From Plotosus lineatus (taxonomy: Eukaryota > Chordata > Actinopteri > Siluriformes > Plotosidae): a stretch of 64,000 nt of DNA. A program made the position numbers and the translations under genes. Each line of letters opens with the position of its first letter. Position 1 is the stretch's first letter. Below the pieces are notes generated by a model. The model was given only the letters and a program-made list of their open reading frames with translations. It did not search any database and had not been told where the DNA came from. This document shows, one piece after another, positions 38,565 to 51,274 of this stretch. The stretch spans positions 38,159,564-38,223,563 of the forward strand of contig CM045734.1 of assembly GCA_024760905.1 (NCBI GenBank), given 5' to 3'.

Positions 38565-39045
38565 AGTAAGATATAGCAAGAATGAAGGGAAAAGTGTACA
38601 AGACGGTGATGAGGCCAGCGATGTTGTATGGTTTAGAGACAGTGGCACTGGGGAAAAGACAGGAGGCAGAGTTGGAGGTAGCAGAGATGAAAATGTTGAG
38701 GTTCTCTTTGGGAGTAACGAGGATGGATAGGATCAGAAATGAATACATCAGAGGGACAGCACATGTTAGATGTTTTGGAGACAAAGTCAGAGAGGCTAGA
38801 TTGAGATGGTTTGGACATGTACAGAGGAGGGATAGTGAGTATATTGGTCGTAGCATGCTGAGGTTGGAACTACCAGGCAAAAGGCCCAGAGGAAGACCGA
38901 AGAGAAGATTTATGGATGTGGTGAAGGCGGACATGAAGGTAGTTGGAGTAAGAGTAGAAGATGCAGAGGATAGGGAGAGATGGAGGCAGATCGTTTGCTG
39001 TGGCGACCCCTGAAGGGAACAGCCGAAAGGAAAAGAAGAAGTAGT
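38565..39045 (+). pseudogene. RTE-type LINE, 3' end fragment
   Basis: The frame 38582-39013 encodes the same C-terminal region ([37 protein letters not shown]) and runs into the tail GTGGCGACCCCTGAAGGGAA at 39001. It is 5'-truncated and starts at the end of a Tc1-like element. Confidence 0.85.
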
Positions 39046-39693
39046 CATAGTAAGATATTCATAGTATAGATTGATTATTTAATCACTTTTAGATGTTTTC
39101 CGAACTTCAGCCACGGAGAGGTTGATGCTAGTCTTCATATTTATTATGTCCACATACACATTCATGCAGTCTACAGGTTTATATTAAGAGTGTTTTGAGA
39201 GACTCGATTTACGGTGTAAAATTAAATATGCTGACAAATCTTGCACAATTGTCACAGTGTTTGTCTTCAACATTACGCAGAATATGAAATTGACATTCCG
39301 TTGAGCGAGAGGTAACTGAACAGACTACAATACAAAGCTGAATAGTGCACTTGAGCTCTTCTACCTCACATGAAATTCATTCATTTGTGATCAGATAACT
39401 CCTTATTTTCACACCACATAATGTAGCACCTGCATTCACAGCAGACAGTTTGGGTTCATTATCTGATCACAGAGTCTGTGGAAAAGCCCAACATTCAAAA
39501 TATTTAGCTTCTACACACTGGTGGCTGTATTTTGCCAGGAAATGAGCTGCATCCATGTGGAACAGGTCTTCAACAATCTTTTGATGGAGATCAATTCTTC
39601 AGTCCTCTCTAGATTCACGACATCACATTCTAACAGAGGCAAGAAAAATTGTTCAGTAATAATAACAACAATAATAATAATAATAATAATAAG
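39046..39693. other. Intergenic DNA, no gene recognised
   Basis: Unique-looking DNA between the RTE fragment and a SINE-C. (TAA)n at about 39661-39693 precedes the SINE. Confidence 0.5.
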
Positions 39694-40055
39694 AGGCATG
39701 ATGACATAGTGGTTAGCACATGCGCCTCACAGCAAGAAAGCCTGGGTTCGATTCCCTGCTTGGTGTTTCTGTGAAGAGTTTGCATGTTCTCCTCATGCTT
39801 GTGTGGGTTTCCTCCGGGTACTCTGGTTCCCTCCCACAGTCCACAAACATGCACAGTAGGCTAATTGGATGTTACAAATCACCCCTCGGTCTGAGTGTGA
39901 GTCTGAATGGTTGTGTGAGTGTTGGCCCTACGATGGCCTGGTGAGCTGTCCACAGTGTACCCCGCCTTCATCCAGAGTCAGCTGAGATGGGCATCAGCCT
40001 CCCCACTAATTATGATTAAGTGGCTTAATGAATGAATGAATGAATGAATAAATAA
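39694..40055 (+). repeat. SINE-C with L tail
   Basis: Head CATAGTGGTTAGCACATGCG, body, then the L2-like tail GCGATGGCCTGGTGAGCTGT (one base varied) ending in (AATG)n. Confidence 0.8.
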
Positions 40056-40217
40056 TTTTTATTATTATTATTATTATCATTATTATTATTAATATTATTA
40101 TTATTAATAATAATAGTAATATAATAATAAAATAATAATAATAATAATTACATTATTATTATTATTATTATTATTACTACAGTATTGTTGTTGTGTTATT
40201 GTTATCTATAGTAGTAT

Positions 40218-40500
40218 AGGGGAAGTGGTGGTCTAGTGCTTAGGGTGCAGGATCGCTGATCCTCAGGTTGGGGGTTCGAGTCCCCACAGGGTTGTCACTG
40301 TCCCCTCAGTGCAGCTAACTGGGTTATCAAAGGCAGGCCATGTCTCTCACTGTCTATGGTGAGAGGCATGTAAAAGAACCATTGCTGACTTTCGTAAAGA
40401 GTAGGCTGTAAAGCCGTCAGCGTGTTTCTACGACCTGGAGAGGGATGGGCTCTGCCAGGCCAAATCAGCCCAAGTCTTGCCATGAAGGTGCCCCAACAGC
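40218..40500 (+). repeat. SINE-A with an unusual third tail
   Basis: Head and body are typical, but after GTCAGCGTGTTTCTA the sequence is neither R nor L tail (GACCTGGAGAGGGATGGGCT...). It lies just 3' of the TCR-like gene's last exon, on the opposite strand. Confidence 0.72.
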
Positions 40501-40558
40501 ATCCTCAGATGTTAAGAGATAAGTGATGTGATAGTAGTGTAGTACATTAAGACAATGT

Positions 40559-41609
<1,051 letters not shown>

Positions 41610-41887
41610 GATGCTGAATGATGGATGTTTCACTGAGCTGTGTAGAACACTGCAGAAGATTATCCACTTTCAGTCACATGACATCACCCCCACCATTGAT
41701 TCTTAAGTTTCATTGCACTGTCATTTGTTCTTTACATAAACATGGATATGCTTTGGCTAAAGGATGCCTTCTGTGGACATTGATGGTCTTCTTTATCTAA
41801 GATTACATTGGTTTCAGATCTTTCGGGATATTATAGTGACAAATGAACAAATGCAACAGCATTAGGTACAAACATTCAGAGGAATAC
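41610..41887 (-). promoter_or_regulatory. ptcra-like: Probable 5' flank of the TCR-like gene
   Basis: Unique-looking DNA between exon 1 and a SINE-C. CANNTG boxes are at 41675-41680 (CACATG) and 41722-41727 (CATTTG). No clear TATA box. The promoter assignment is by position only. Confidence 0.4.
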
Positions 41888-42238
41888 GTTCATGGTGGTG
41901 TAGTGGTCAGCAAGCAGCTCACAGTAAGAAGTTTCCTGGCTTCGATTCCCAGCTCAGGCGTTTCAGTGTGGAGTTTGCATGTTCTCGCCGTGCTTGTGTA
42001 AGTTTCCTCTGGGTCGTCCGGTTTTCTCCCAAAGTCCAAAATCATGTACAGTAGGTTAATTGGCTGTTCCAAAAAATCCCTAGGTATGCATGTAAATGGT
42101 TGTGTAACTTGGCCCTGCAATGGCCTGGCGAGACGTCCAGCGTGTACTACCCCTTCTCACAGAGTCGGCTGAGATGGGCATCAGCCTCCCCGCGACCCTA
42201 ATTAAGATTAAATGGTTCAGAAAATGAATGAATGTGCA
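41888..42238 (+). repeat. SINE-C with L tail
   Basis: Diverged head, body GGAGTTTGCATGTTCTCGCC, tail CTAATTAAGATTAAATGG and (AATG)n. Confidence 0.75.
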
Positions 42239-42859
42239 TTTACACACACAGCTGAAAATTTTATTACAAGTCCTGGGACAGTGTTTAATACGCATAACTG
42301 TACAATAGGCTACAATTTATTGATCTAACAACAAAAACTACAAGCTGAAAACATGTGCTGACATACCAGATCACTTACATGGGTAAATGTAAATAATCCA
42401 TTCTCTTTCTGCAAGTCTGTGGCTCACACCTGTTTTTTGGTTTGTGGTCAACCAATAACAATGATAGGCTTTGACAATGAAACTAACGACTTTCAACATC
42501 TGCTTCTCCATGCATGAGCTGTTACTCATCAGATGTAACCTAACGTTTGCTTTGAGAAAATCATTCAGCGATTCTGTTTCACACAATTTGTATTGGGACG
42601 AATGAGCACATCATAGGCTACGGTAAAGAAAACAAACTGGTGAAAATAATGACCCAGAAACTGGAGCTACGTCACAATTTTGCACCTGCACTATTTTGTC
42701 ACACAGTTTGTACATTATATTGACTTAAATTATTTTATTTAATTGTAATTGTGTAAAAGCTAATATTAATAACAGGTCACATGACTGGTGTCAGCCATGA
42801 CAGCTCAAGTGAATTTACAGATTATAACTCATAACACTGCCTCCTTTTTGAATGAATAT

Positions 42860-43190
42860 CTTCTTTTCTTTTCAGCTTTTTCCAATTCTCGAGAGTCGCC
42901 ACAGCGAATCATTTGATTCGCACATTTGATTTGGCATGGGTTTTTACATTAGATTCCTGTCACAACCCTTTAGCAAGGGACAGAAACATGCTGACGGCTT
43001 TGCAGCCGACTCTTTACGAAAGTCAGCAATGGTTCTTTTACATGCCTCTCACCATAGACAGTGAGAGACATGGCCTGCCTTTGATAACCCAGTTAGCTGC
43101 ACGGGGGGGGGGCATGACAACCCTATGGGGACTCGAACCCACAACCTTAGGATCAGCAATCATGCGCCCTATCCATCACTGCCCCATATA
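42860..43190 (-). repeat. SINE-A with R tail, full length
   Basis: On + the reversed tail (AGTCGCCACAGCGAATCATT), body and a decayed head. It abuts the hammerhead-bearing repeat. Confidence 0.83.
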
Positions 43191-43194
43191 TATA

Positions 43195-43441
43195 TATAGA
43201 TCTGTTTCGAGGGGTGGTGAAACCATCCTCTCTCTTCAGGTGATTATAGAAGAAATTATATTATATTATATTATATTCTTCTATAATCACCTGAAGAGAG
43301 AGGATGGTTTCACCACCCCTCGAAACAGATCTGTAGTGATAAATGGAGTTTCAATAGAAAGTCTTTGTCCTGTCCTTTTGTTATTTGCTCTACCAAAAAG
43401 TATTGAGCACTCTCCTACGGAAGGATCTACTCAGAAAATCC
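43195..43441. mobile_element. Hammerhead-bearing repeat, second inverted-arm copy
   Basis: It contains an inverted partial arm, then a full ribozyme, then about 80 bases of shared downstream sequence ending in TACTCAGAAAATCC before a (TA)n tract. It directly abuts a SINE-A (42860-43190). Confidence 0.65.
43279..43359 (+). ncRNA. Type I hammerhead ribozyme motif, copy 3
   Basis: Identical over the ribozyme to copy 2; predicted cut after 43335. An inverted partial copy lies immediately upstream (43197-43254), separated by (ATATT)n, so the two arms could also fold into one long hairpin. Confidence 0.85.
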
Positions 43442-43461
43442 TATATATATATATATATGTG

Positions 43462-43510
<49 letters not shown>
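43442..43510. repeat. (TA)n then (CA)n microsatellite
   Basis: TA blocks followed by about 17 CA units, right after the hammerhead repeat. Confidence 0.93.
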
Positions 43511-43513
<3 letters not shown>

Positions 43514-43672
43514 CCCCCACTTACGAACATTCGTTTTACAAATATCTGGAGATATGAACATCCGGTCCGAGGTCGAGAGTGACAGTGAAAGTGAAATGAA
43601 ATTGAAGAACAAGTAGTAATAGAAACTGAATAATAGTAATAAAAAAAAATTATATATATAAATTATATATTA

Positions 43673-43675
<3 letters not shown>

Positions 43676-43738
<63 letters not shown>
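43676..43738. repeat. (TA)n microsatellite
   Basis: About 30 TA units directly before the SINE-A head at 43738. Confidence 0.94.
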
Positions 43739-43739
<1 letters not shown>

Positions 43740-44200
43740 TGGTCTAGTGGTATAAGGCGCTGAAGAAAGAGAAATACAGCAAGTCATATCTGACGTACAC
43801 TGCATAGAGTATATGTATAGATGAAACTGACGTTGTTTTAAACAGCTGGGACGGTAAATAAATACTGGATTTACACAGATTTCTATATAGATTTTTTTCC
43901 CTATAGATTGATTGGTTGGGGTTCGAGTCCCACTCTCTACAAGGTTGTGCCCCCCGTGCAGCTAACTGGGTTATCAAAGGCCGGCCATGTCTCTCACTGT
44001 CTATGGTGTGAGGCATGTAAAAGAACCATTGCTGACTTTCGACAAGAGTAGGCTGCAGAGCCATCAGCGTGTTTCCGCCCTGCGATGGCCTGGCGAGCTG
44101 TCCAGGGTGTGTTCTGCCCTCGCCCTGAGTTGGCTGGGATGGGCACCAGCCTCCCTGCGACCTTAGTTGGGATGGAGCGGTTACAGAAAATGAACTGAAC
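43738..44200 (+). repeat. SINE-A with L tail, head interrupted
   Basis: The head starts at TGGTGGTCTAGTGGTATAAG, is broken by about 145 unrelated bases (43765-43910), resumes at GGTTGGGGTTCGAGTCCC, then body and L tail. Confidence 0.75.
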
Positions 44201-44854
44201 TGAACGACTCAGTGAGCTCTGAAAGCATAAACGTGAGGTGTATAAGCTTACAGCTGTGTAGGTGTGTCTCTAAACCCTATTCAGAGTTTAAAGAAGCATT
44301 TGTTAAAAGTTAAACTTTTCAAAATCTAATTTATTTTTGTGTTTTTTTTAAAAATCCTCTATTTTAACAATTTTAATGCTCAGTTATTTGAAAAGGGAGT
44401 CGAAGTAGGATGATGTCATACATACCCAAGTATATGATTTTGATACATTCATTTAATTTATTTGCATAATTTGTCTGAAGGTGTGAAAATACTGAGATTA
44501 AAATCATTGTCTGTGCAGTGGAAAACTATGTGTGCACCAGGATTACTATTTTAAAGTAGAAACACCTGAAATACTGAAAGAATTCATGTTTAAAGCCATA
44601 ATTAAAGCCCCTTTAACTTCAATATTTGGTCAAATCATTGTTCTGTAATTTATTTTTCAAATAAAATGGTTAATATAAAAGCTATCAGCCTAAGATTTTG
44701 CAGACAAATTTTATTATAGCGTCTTGACTGAGATTAACTGTCAACAATTTTGTCTTCTCTTTAAAGTATATGCAATAAGAAATCATAAAAAAAAAAAAAA
44801 AAAAATTATTTTTTTTTCAAATTTTTCAATTTTTATAGTTTAATGTTGCTTGTG

Positions 44855-45225
44855 GCAGTGGCAGCCTGGTGGTAAAAGGTGCTGGATCGCTGATCTAAAG
44901 GGTTTGGGGTTTGAGTCCCACTCTCTACAAGGTGGTTACTGCCCCCCCCCCCCCAGTGCAGCTAACTGGGTTATCAAAGGCCGGCCATGTCTCTGATTGT
45001 TTGTGGTGAGAGGTTCGTATAAAAGAACCATTGCTGACTTTCGCAAAGAGTAGCTACAAAGCTGTCAGCATGTTTCTGTCTCTTGCTAAGGGTTGTGTCA
45101 GGAAGGGCATCCGATGTAAAAACCTATGCCAAATCGAATACGAATCATTAATATGACTTCCATGAAGATGAAGGCAGGTGGTTTGTTGTGGTGACCCCTG
45201 AAAGGGAACAGCCAACAGAAGAAGA
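44855..45225 (+). repeat. SINE-A with an RTE-like 3' end
   Basis: Head and body are typical. The tail starts as R (GGAAGGGCATCCGATG) and then ends with TGGTGACCCCTGAAAGGGAA and (GAA)n, which is the RTE LINE's own 3' end rather than the usual SINE R tail. Confidence 0.8.
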
Positions 45226-45519
45226 AGATGTTTATATTTGCTTCATTTAAGTACGGCAGAGGCAGGCCAGGTTCTGAATAATTTTTGAAAAATCTCATTC
45301 AGAGTCAGTAGATGGTACACAGAACCCATGCTCTGTCGGAGTGGGGTTTCCACAATCATTAGAAAGTTTTACTACACAGCAATACAAGCAAAACAAACTT
45401 AAATGAGATTTTATTATTAGATGTTTAAAATACAATTTCGTTTGAATTTTTTAAAATTTTGTTAGAGACTCTATTAATCCCAAAAGGTAAATTACTGTAT
45501 TACATTTCCAGCATTTGGC

Positions 45520-45640
45520 AGATGCTGTTATCCGGAGTGACTTACAATTATTATTTTTTATGTAACTGAGCAATTAAGTGTTAAGGGCCTCGCTCAGGGC
45601 CCAACAGGTGATGGCAAGGATTGAATTGCTGATCTTTTTT
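45520..45640 (+). repeat. Teleost SINE-like repeat of the 'GGCAGATGCTGTTATCC' type
   Basis: CATTTGGCAGATGCTGTTAT followed by GGGCCTCGCTCAGGGCCCAA is a pattern I recognise from many teleost genomes. Family name not assigned. Confidence 0.6.
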
Positions 45641-45822
45641 ATTATTTCGATGCTTATATAGCACATATTTCATACAAGCATATGCTCAATGTGCATGAGA
45701 CCCCAGCGCTCCCAGTGCTCCTCGCCACTGTACAGCACCAGTTGTTGTGTTGTTCTATCCTTTTGATGGTGAGCACCAAGCAGGAAGCAACAACTCCCAA
45801 ATTTTAACATCTCATGGTATGA

Positions 45823-45896
45823 CGTGGCCGGATTTGAACTCCGCCCTTCCGGAGGATAAGCAGACGCTCTACCAACTGAGCTAAATCCCCGGTGTC
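45823..45896 (-). repeat. tRNA-like sequence (tRNA pseudogene or SINE head)
   Basis: Reversed, it has a perfect A box TAGCTCAGTTGG and a B box AGTTCAAATCC at tRNA spacing, starting GGGGATTTAGCTC. The acceptor stem does not close (5' GGGGATT has no partner), so it is not a working tRNA gene. Confidence 0.6.
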
Positions 45897-45949
45897 TTCA
45901 GTGCAGTAACCCAATGCCTTACCAACTAAGCCACCACTGCCCCCATTAG

Positions 45950-46212
45950 TGCTGCATTTAACCATCCAAAGTGAGCACGCACACTCAGACCAGTGGGCTC
46001 GGTGAGCAGTGCCGCACACATTGGGGTGCCAAGAGAGCAGTTGGGGTTGGGTGGATTGCTCAAAGGCACTTCAGCAATGAAGGTGGAGGAAGGGAAAGGG
46101 ATGAAACTCACTCCCTCCATCATGAGACACGTTCATGCTGTTTTGGGAATCAAACTAGCGACGTTTTGGTCTCAAATTCACTTCTTTAAACATTAGGCTA
46201 TGGCTGTGCCCA
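45950..46212 (-). repeat. SINE-D
   Basis: On + it reads ACACACATTGGGGTGCC... body, then the reversed B box GGGAATCAAACTAG and head end TTAGGCTATGGCTGTGCCC (one base varied). Confidence 0.68.
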
Positions 46213-46696
46213 TGTGTGTCACACCCCATTGCTCTGAGTTTGTGTGTGCTCATTGTTTACATGTGTGTAAACCAGTGCTACTCAATTATTTTCTGTGGCG
46301 CCCCCTCTAGGAAGAAATAAAACATTTCACACCCTCCCCCCACCTGCGAGTGACTATAAATACTGTAGTATTCTTTGTCTATAAAATTGTTATTAGTACA
46401 CTTCTGCATATCATTGTATCTTTATTTAAATTAAAGACAAAAAAGAAAGAAATATAGTTCAACTTAGAATAAAGAAAAACTTCATTAACATTGTTTTTTA
46501 ATCTGTAACAGAAAAGATTTAAAGTGCACCAATGTGCCTGAAATTAAAAAAATATATACATCCTTATTTAAACTCATTCAACTTATTTATCTCTTAATAT
46601 CTCCGTCTCTCTCCGCCTTTCTCGTCGTTCCTGTTTGAACTTTTTTCCGTGTTGTTTCTTGAAGGGGTTGTTTACTACACTTAATATCGTTTGCAG

Positions 46697-47010
46697 GTAG
46701 TGGTGGTCTAGTGGTATAGGGCGTTGGATCACTGATCCTAAGGTTGGGGGTTCAAGTCCCACTCTCCACAAGGTTGTCACTGTCCCCCCAGTGCAGCTAA
46801 CTGGGTTATCAAAGGCGGGCCATGTCTCTCACTGTCTATGGTGAGAGGCATGTAAAAGAACCATTGCTGACTTTCGTCAAGAGTCTGCAGCATGTTTCTG
46901 CCCTGTGATGGCCTGGCGGGCTGTCCAGGGTGTACTCTGCCCTCGTCCAGAGTCGGCTGGGATGGGTGTCAGCCTTCCTGTGACCCGAATTAGGATTACA
47001 GAAAACGAAC
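46697..47010 (+). repeat. SINE-A with L tail
   Basis: Head GTGGTCTAGTGGTATAGGGC, body, L tail GTGATGGCCTGGCGGGCTGT to GAATTAGGATTACAG. Confidence 0.82.
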
Positions 47011-47892
47011 TGAACATATCATTTGCTCCTGTGAAAAACTGCTCCACCATCGTGCGACAATCAGAGCGCCACTGCCAACTAGTGTTGTCAAGTTGCAATT
47101 ACACTTCACGATTCCAGAAAAGCATGTTCCCTAGAGCCATATCGTTGAAGCAGACGACCATAGCGGGTTCAAGTCGTATTTTAATGACGTCATCAGGTCA
47201 CGTGCACAAGTGCCGTAAAGCAGTAGGCACGTCGTAACAACACATGTTGTCAATTACAGAAGCACACTACAGTATATCATAGGCTATGCTACATAAACAG
47301 CAGCTGCGCGCGCAGGGGATCATGGGAAGTCGGTAACTGACAGAAAAATGAAAATGAAAGCTGGGCTTCACGCGGTACAGTGACTCGGCTGAAACTCAGG
47401 TGAATGTTCGCTTTGTTTCTGTAACCTGCAGCATGTGGTCTCTGGGTGGTTGTTGGGTGGTGTATAAGTAATACGGGAGGCTTCATTGAAACCTAAGCAG
47501 TGTTATTGACTCTTATTTTCTGAGTAGCTCTGTGTGAATGAAGTCGCAGCTTCATGCTTCATCCTATCTCCTGCGAAGCCTGCTGCACTTCATAAGCCCT
47601 GCTGTTGTGGACACAAAATACAGGGACACAGTCTCTGGTTGGACAGAAACATCCAGAACATTCCTGTCAGACAGTTCAGAATGCAGCTGCTGGTGTGCAC
47701 TGAGTCAGTTATATCTGGTCCATATTGTACAATGACCTCTTTCCCCTTCCTTAAATGCAAATTGCTTTGTTGCTACTGTAAAGAAGATGGAACTGTTTAA
47801 TCTGCAGCTATATACTGTATTTAGTATAGTTGTGTGTGTGTGTGGTTTGTTTATCACTCCCGATTCTCATAGTCATTAATCAGCTTAAGTGT

Positions 47893-48115
47893 GGCATGGT
47901 GGTGGTGTGGTTCGTTAGCATGTCCTCCTCACAGCCAGGTAGTCCTCAGAAGGCTCAGTTTCTTAGGCTTGGTTGGTTCTTTATGGAGTTTGCATGTTCT
48001 CCACCTGCTCATGTGGCTGTTCAAGTGTGGAGTCCGCCTTCACCCATTGTCAGATCGCTTCCAGCCTCCATACAACCTTGCTAGGATTAAGCGGTTCTGC
48101 AAATGAATAAGAGAA
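47893..48115 (+). repeat. SINE-C, diverged
   Basis: Head GGCATGGTGGTGGTGTGG, body GGAGTTTGCATGTTCTCCAC, short L tail AGGATTAAGCGGTTCTGC. Confidence 0.65.
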
Positions 48116-48425
48116 TGAGATTCAGTTTGAGTTGAGTAAGAACTTAGGCTGTATATAAATAATTATTATCCACAGAAGGAGAGGTGGGACTAAAAAGTCT
48201 CAGCAGTAGAAAAAAAAATCAACATATACAAGGATATGACATATACAAGGACACTGAACCTGAAGCAAATAATTGTTTTTGTTTACTGTTATGTTTTTTA
48301 AAAAACTCAATTAGAGTTTTAGGAGCAGACCAGAAAAATATTGTCATGGAACATGAACATGGATGGTTGTCCTGTGTCTGTTTGGTGCATGGAAGAATGG
48401 CTGTTTATATATACACACACACACA

Positions 48426-48897
48426 CACTGATCCCTTGCTATGTCATGCTTCAGTTTCTGCGGCTTCAGTACATCCCGGGTGTTTCAAAAATATTCATGG
48501 AAAGGAAAAAGTTAAGGAAAATTCCACAAAACAAGGCCAATTATGAAAAAACTCAAATAAACAAAAACTAAAAAATACAACCCATAAAACTACTCGCATT
48601 TTTATGTGATGTGCGCATCTGTGTGTGCATGTGCGCGCGTATTTATATTTTATTTACAACGTATGTATTATTTTTAAATGTTTGTTATTATAAGCATGTA
48701 TAGCATTGAATATGTCATCATCATTTTCTGTAACCGCTTCTTCCTAATTAGGCATTGAATATGTATTTATTGATATTATATACACATATACATGTATGTA
48801 TACGTCAGTCAGGGCGGGGGTCGATCCTACTTCACGGAAATCGGTGGTCGCGGGGGGAACATGGTCCCCATTAACTGCGGAAAGTGAGGGATCCCTG
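48426..48897. mobile_element. MITE with CAGGGATCCCT ends, copy 3
   Basis: Same orientation as copy 2, inserted in a (CA)n/(GT)n tract that continues on both sides. It contains a 27-base piece of L-type SINE tail near 48726, a secondary insertion or capture. Confidence 0.78.
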
Positions 48898-48913
48898 TGT
48901 GTGTGTGTGTATA

Positions 48914-48961
<48 letters not shown>

Positions 48962-48964
48962 TAT

Positions 48965-49262
48965 AAAATTAATTTTTGGTAACTGCTTAACCCTAATTAG
49001 GGTCATAGGGAGACTAGCGCCCATCCCAGCTGACTCCGGGTGAGGGCAGAGTACATTGCCATTGCAGGGCAGAAACATGCTGACGGCTATGTTGCCTACT
49101 CTTGTCAAAAGTCAGCAATGGTTCTTTTACATGCCTCTCACCATAGACAATGAGAGACATGGCCGTCCTTTGATAACCAGGTGAGCTGCACTGGGGTTAC
49201 AGTGACAACCCACTGAGAGTGTGGCTTGAAGCCCCAACCTTAGAATCAGTGATCTTGGACAA
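48965..49262 (-). repeat. SINE-A with L tail
   Basis: On + it reads TAACTGCTTAACCCTAATTA, then the reversed body and a decayed head. Confidence 0.8.
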
Positions 49263-50209
49263 ATAACCTGCATAACAAATATATTAGAATGTTAAAAAAA
49301 ACTTGTTTTGAGTTCTCCTTTTTCGAAAGGGATGGCTAGTCCCATATCCCATGTTACACAGGTTACATTTAAATTCAGTTGTTTAAAAGTCCCTTTTAAA
49401 AGTAAAAAAAAAACAAAAAACAGAAAACTTGAGTGTGCATCCCTAAAGTCTATACTGTACACTGTGGCGTAGGGGTATCAAACTCACTTCCTCTGAGGAT
49501 CACATCACTAAATTTATAGGTGATCAAGGGCCAAATTATATCTGATAATCCTGCAATCTTTCTTGAGTCATGAATAATTAGCTGTTTACTTGAAATAGGC
49601 AGATGCCTTCTGGTGGAAGAATAATGAATTAGGTTTCATGGTAATGGTCAATACAAAGAACGTACAATAATCATATTCTTTCAACGCTCTTGTGGGCCAC
49701 ATAAAATGAGGCAGCAGCCCGGATTTAACCCATGAATGTCAGTTTGACATCTATGCTGTAGAGCCACTTTTTGCAGCAATTACAGCTGCTGCACTCTTTA
49801 GAGTATGTCTATGTGCTTGGCATATCTAGTTACAGGGGATTTTGTCCCATTCTCTAAAGCAAAATTGCTCCTGTTCCTTCACGGATTTTCAAGAATTTTC
49901 CTGAATTTAGCACCGTTCATCACTCCTATTCTGACTATTTTCTCAGTCTCAGTCAATGCACAACATGCCCACAGAATGGTTCGGCCACCAATGTGGGGGT
50001 AATGTTTTAAAAGTGATGAGATATGTTCAGTTTTTTTGCCAATTTTTTGGGGGTCAAAGGTTCAATTTTAGTTTTATCTGGCCAGAGGACCTTCTTTAAT
50101 ATGTTCTAGTTGTCTCCTACATGCCTTTTGGCGAACTATAAATGTGCTTTTCAATTTTTATGGCCACTCTTGTTTAAAACCCAGCTCTGTGGCATATACA
50201 GTTCATCAT

Positions 50210-50462
50210 CAGTTCATTTTTTTTGTACCCACTTAATCCTAACTAGGGTCGCGGGGAGGCTGGCGCCCATCCCAACCAACTCCGGGCGAGGGCAGAGTAC
50301 ACCCTCGACAGCTCGCCAGGCCATCGCAGGGTGGAAACACGCCGACGGCTTTGCAGCCTACTCTTGTCGAAAGTCAGCAATGGTTCTTTTACATGCCTCA
50401 CACCATAGACAGTGAGAGACATGGCCGGCCTTTGATAACTCGGTTAGCTGCACTGGGGAGCA
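50210..50462 (-). repeat. SINE-A body with L tail, headless
   Basis: On + it reads TCGCGGGGAGGCTGGCGCCC, then the reversed body, ending GGTTAGCTGCACTGGGG. It lies shortly upstream of erap2. Confidence 0.8.
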
Positions 50463-50672
50463 TATACAGTTAAATAAAATCATAAATTAAAATCCAAGAA
50501 AAAAATAAATGGAGATTATAGGCTGGAAGCCAACAAAATGGTGGGTGGACAATACTTTTGCTATTTCCTGCAAAGAAAGACTGTATAACACAGCAACTTA
50601 TTGAACAATTTAAATGAAGTGTTTATGGGTATCCTTCTTTTATTACATTTTTCTTTTTTCCTGCTCTTTCAG

Positions 50673-50774
50673 GGAAAACTGAATGTAATTATTGCTGAGG
50701 CATCAAGCTAAGAATGTGAGAGAAGTGCTCATACTACTACCCTTCATTACATCTATTTCATTTAAACCTCCAGT
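50673..50774 (+). other. erap2: Probable 5' UTR part of erap2 exon 1
   Basis: A strong acceptor (tttttcctgctctttcag) ends at 50672, about 100 bases before the ATG, so a non-coding leader exon probably lies further upstream. In-frame or nearby ATGs in the interval do not lead to long frames. This is an inference from the splice signal only. Confidence 0.5.
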
Positions 50775-51274
50775 ATGGATTTATTACTTTTTGCTTTCAC
50801 TTTGTTGCCATTCCTTGGTATATGCCTGTCCTCTGAAAGCACTCACACTGCAGGTGAAAATATCCACGTAGCGACCAATGGCCTTCCTTTTCCTTGGAGC
50901 ATGGTGCGCCTTCCAAATTACATTATTCCCATTCATTATCATCTGCTCATCCATCCCAACCTCACGACTCTGAGGTTTAATGCTTCTGTCAAGATTGAAA
51001 TTGATGTGAAAAAAAACACAAACTGGGTGGTCCTGCACAGCAAGAACCTGGAGATCGTTACCGCCACCATACTGGATGAGAGTGAGGCTCACGTGTCTGA
51101 TAAAGTTCTTCCTGTTCTGGAGTATCCATCCCATGAGCAAATCAGCATCTTCTCTCCTAAGACTCTGACCTCAGGAGAAAAGTATTTTCTTTATTTGGAG
51201 TTTGGTGCAGCATTGGTTGATGGTTTCTATGGCTTTTACAGAAGTACCTACAAAACTCAAGAAGGAGAAACAAG
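50775..51274 (+). CDS. erap2: erap2 coding exon 1
   Basis: It holds 166 codons plus two bases; donor ACAAG|gtttgt. It encodes the signal/anchor, [20 protein letters not shown] and the start of the N-terminal beta domain, ending in [16 protein letters not shown]. Several N-glycosylation sequons are visible (NLT and NAS near residue 60-70). Confidence 0.95.

Larger units (their letters stand above)
44201..50209. other. Intergenic DNA between listed repeats
   Basis: 44201-44854, 45226-45519, 46213-46696, 47011-47892 and 49263-50209 show no supported exon. 47010-47500 is GC-balanced and could hide a leader exon, but no splice-consistent frame was found. 49440-50170 resembles a decayed transposon, without a firm assignment. 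Confidence 0.45.

Noticed and set aside
38518..39048. A 176-codon - frame rich in Ser/Thr/Leu, and its counterparts at 18483-18962 and 52559-53516
   Set aside because: Each is the antisense shadow of the RTE reverse transcriptase C-terminal region.
45823..45896. A working tRNA gene
   Set aside because: A and B boxes are good but the acceptor stem is unpaired, so it is tRNA-derived only.
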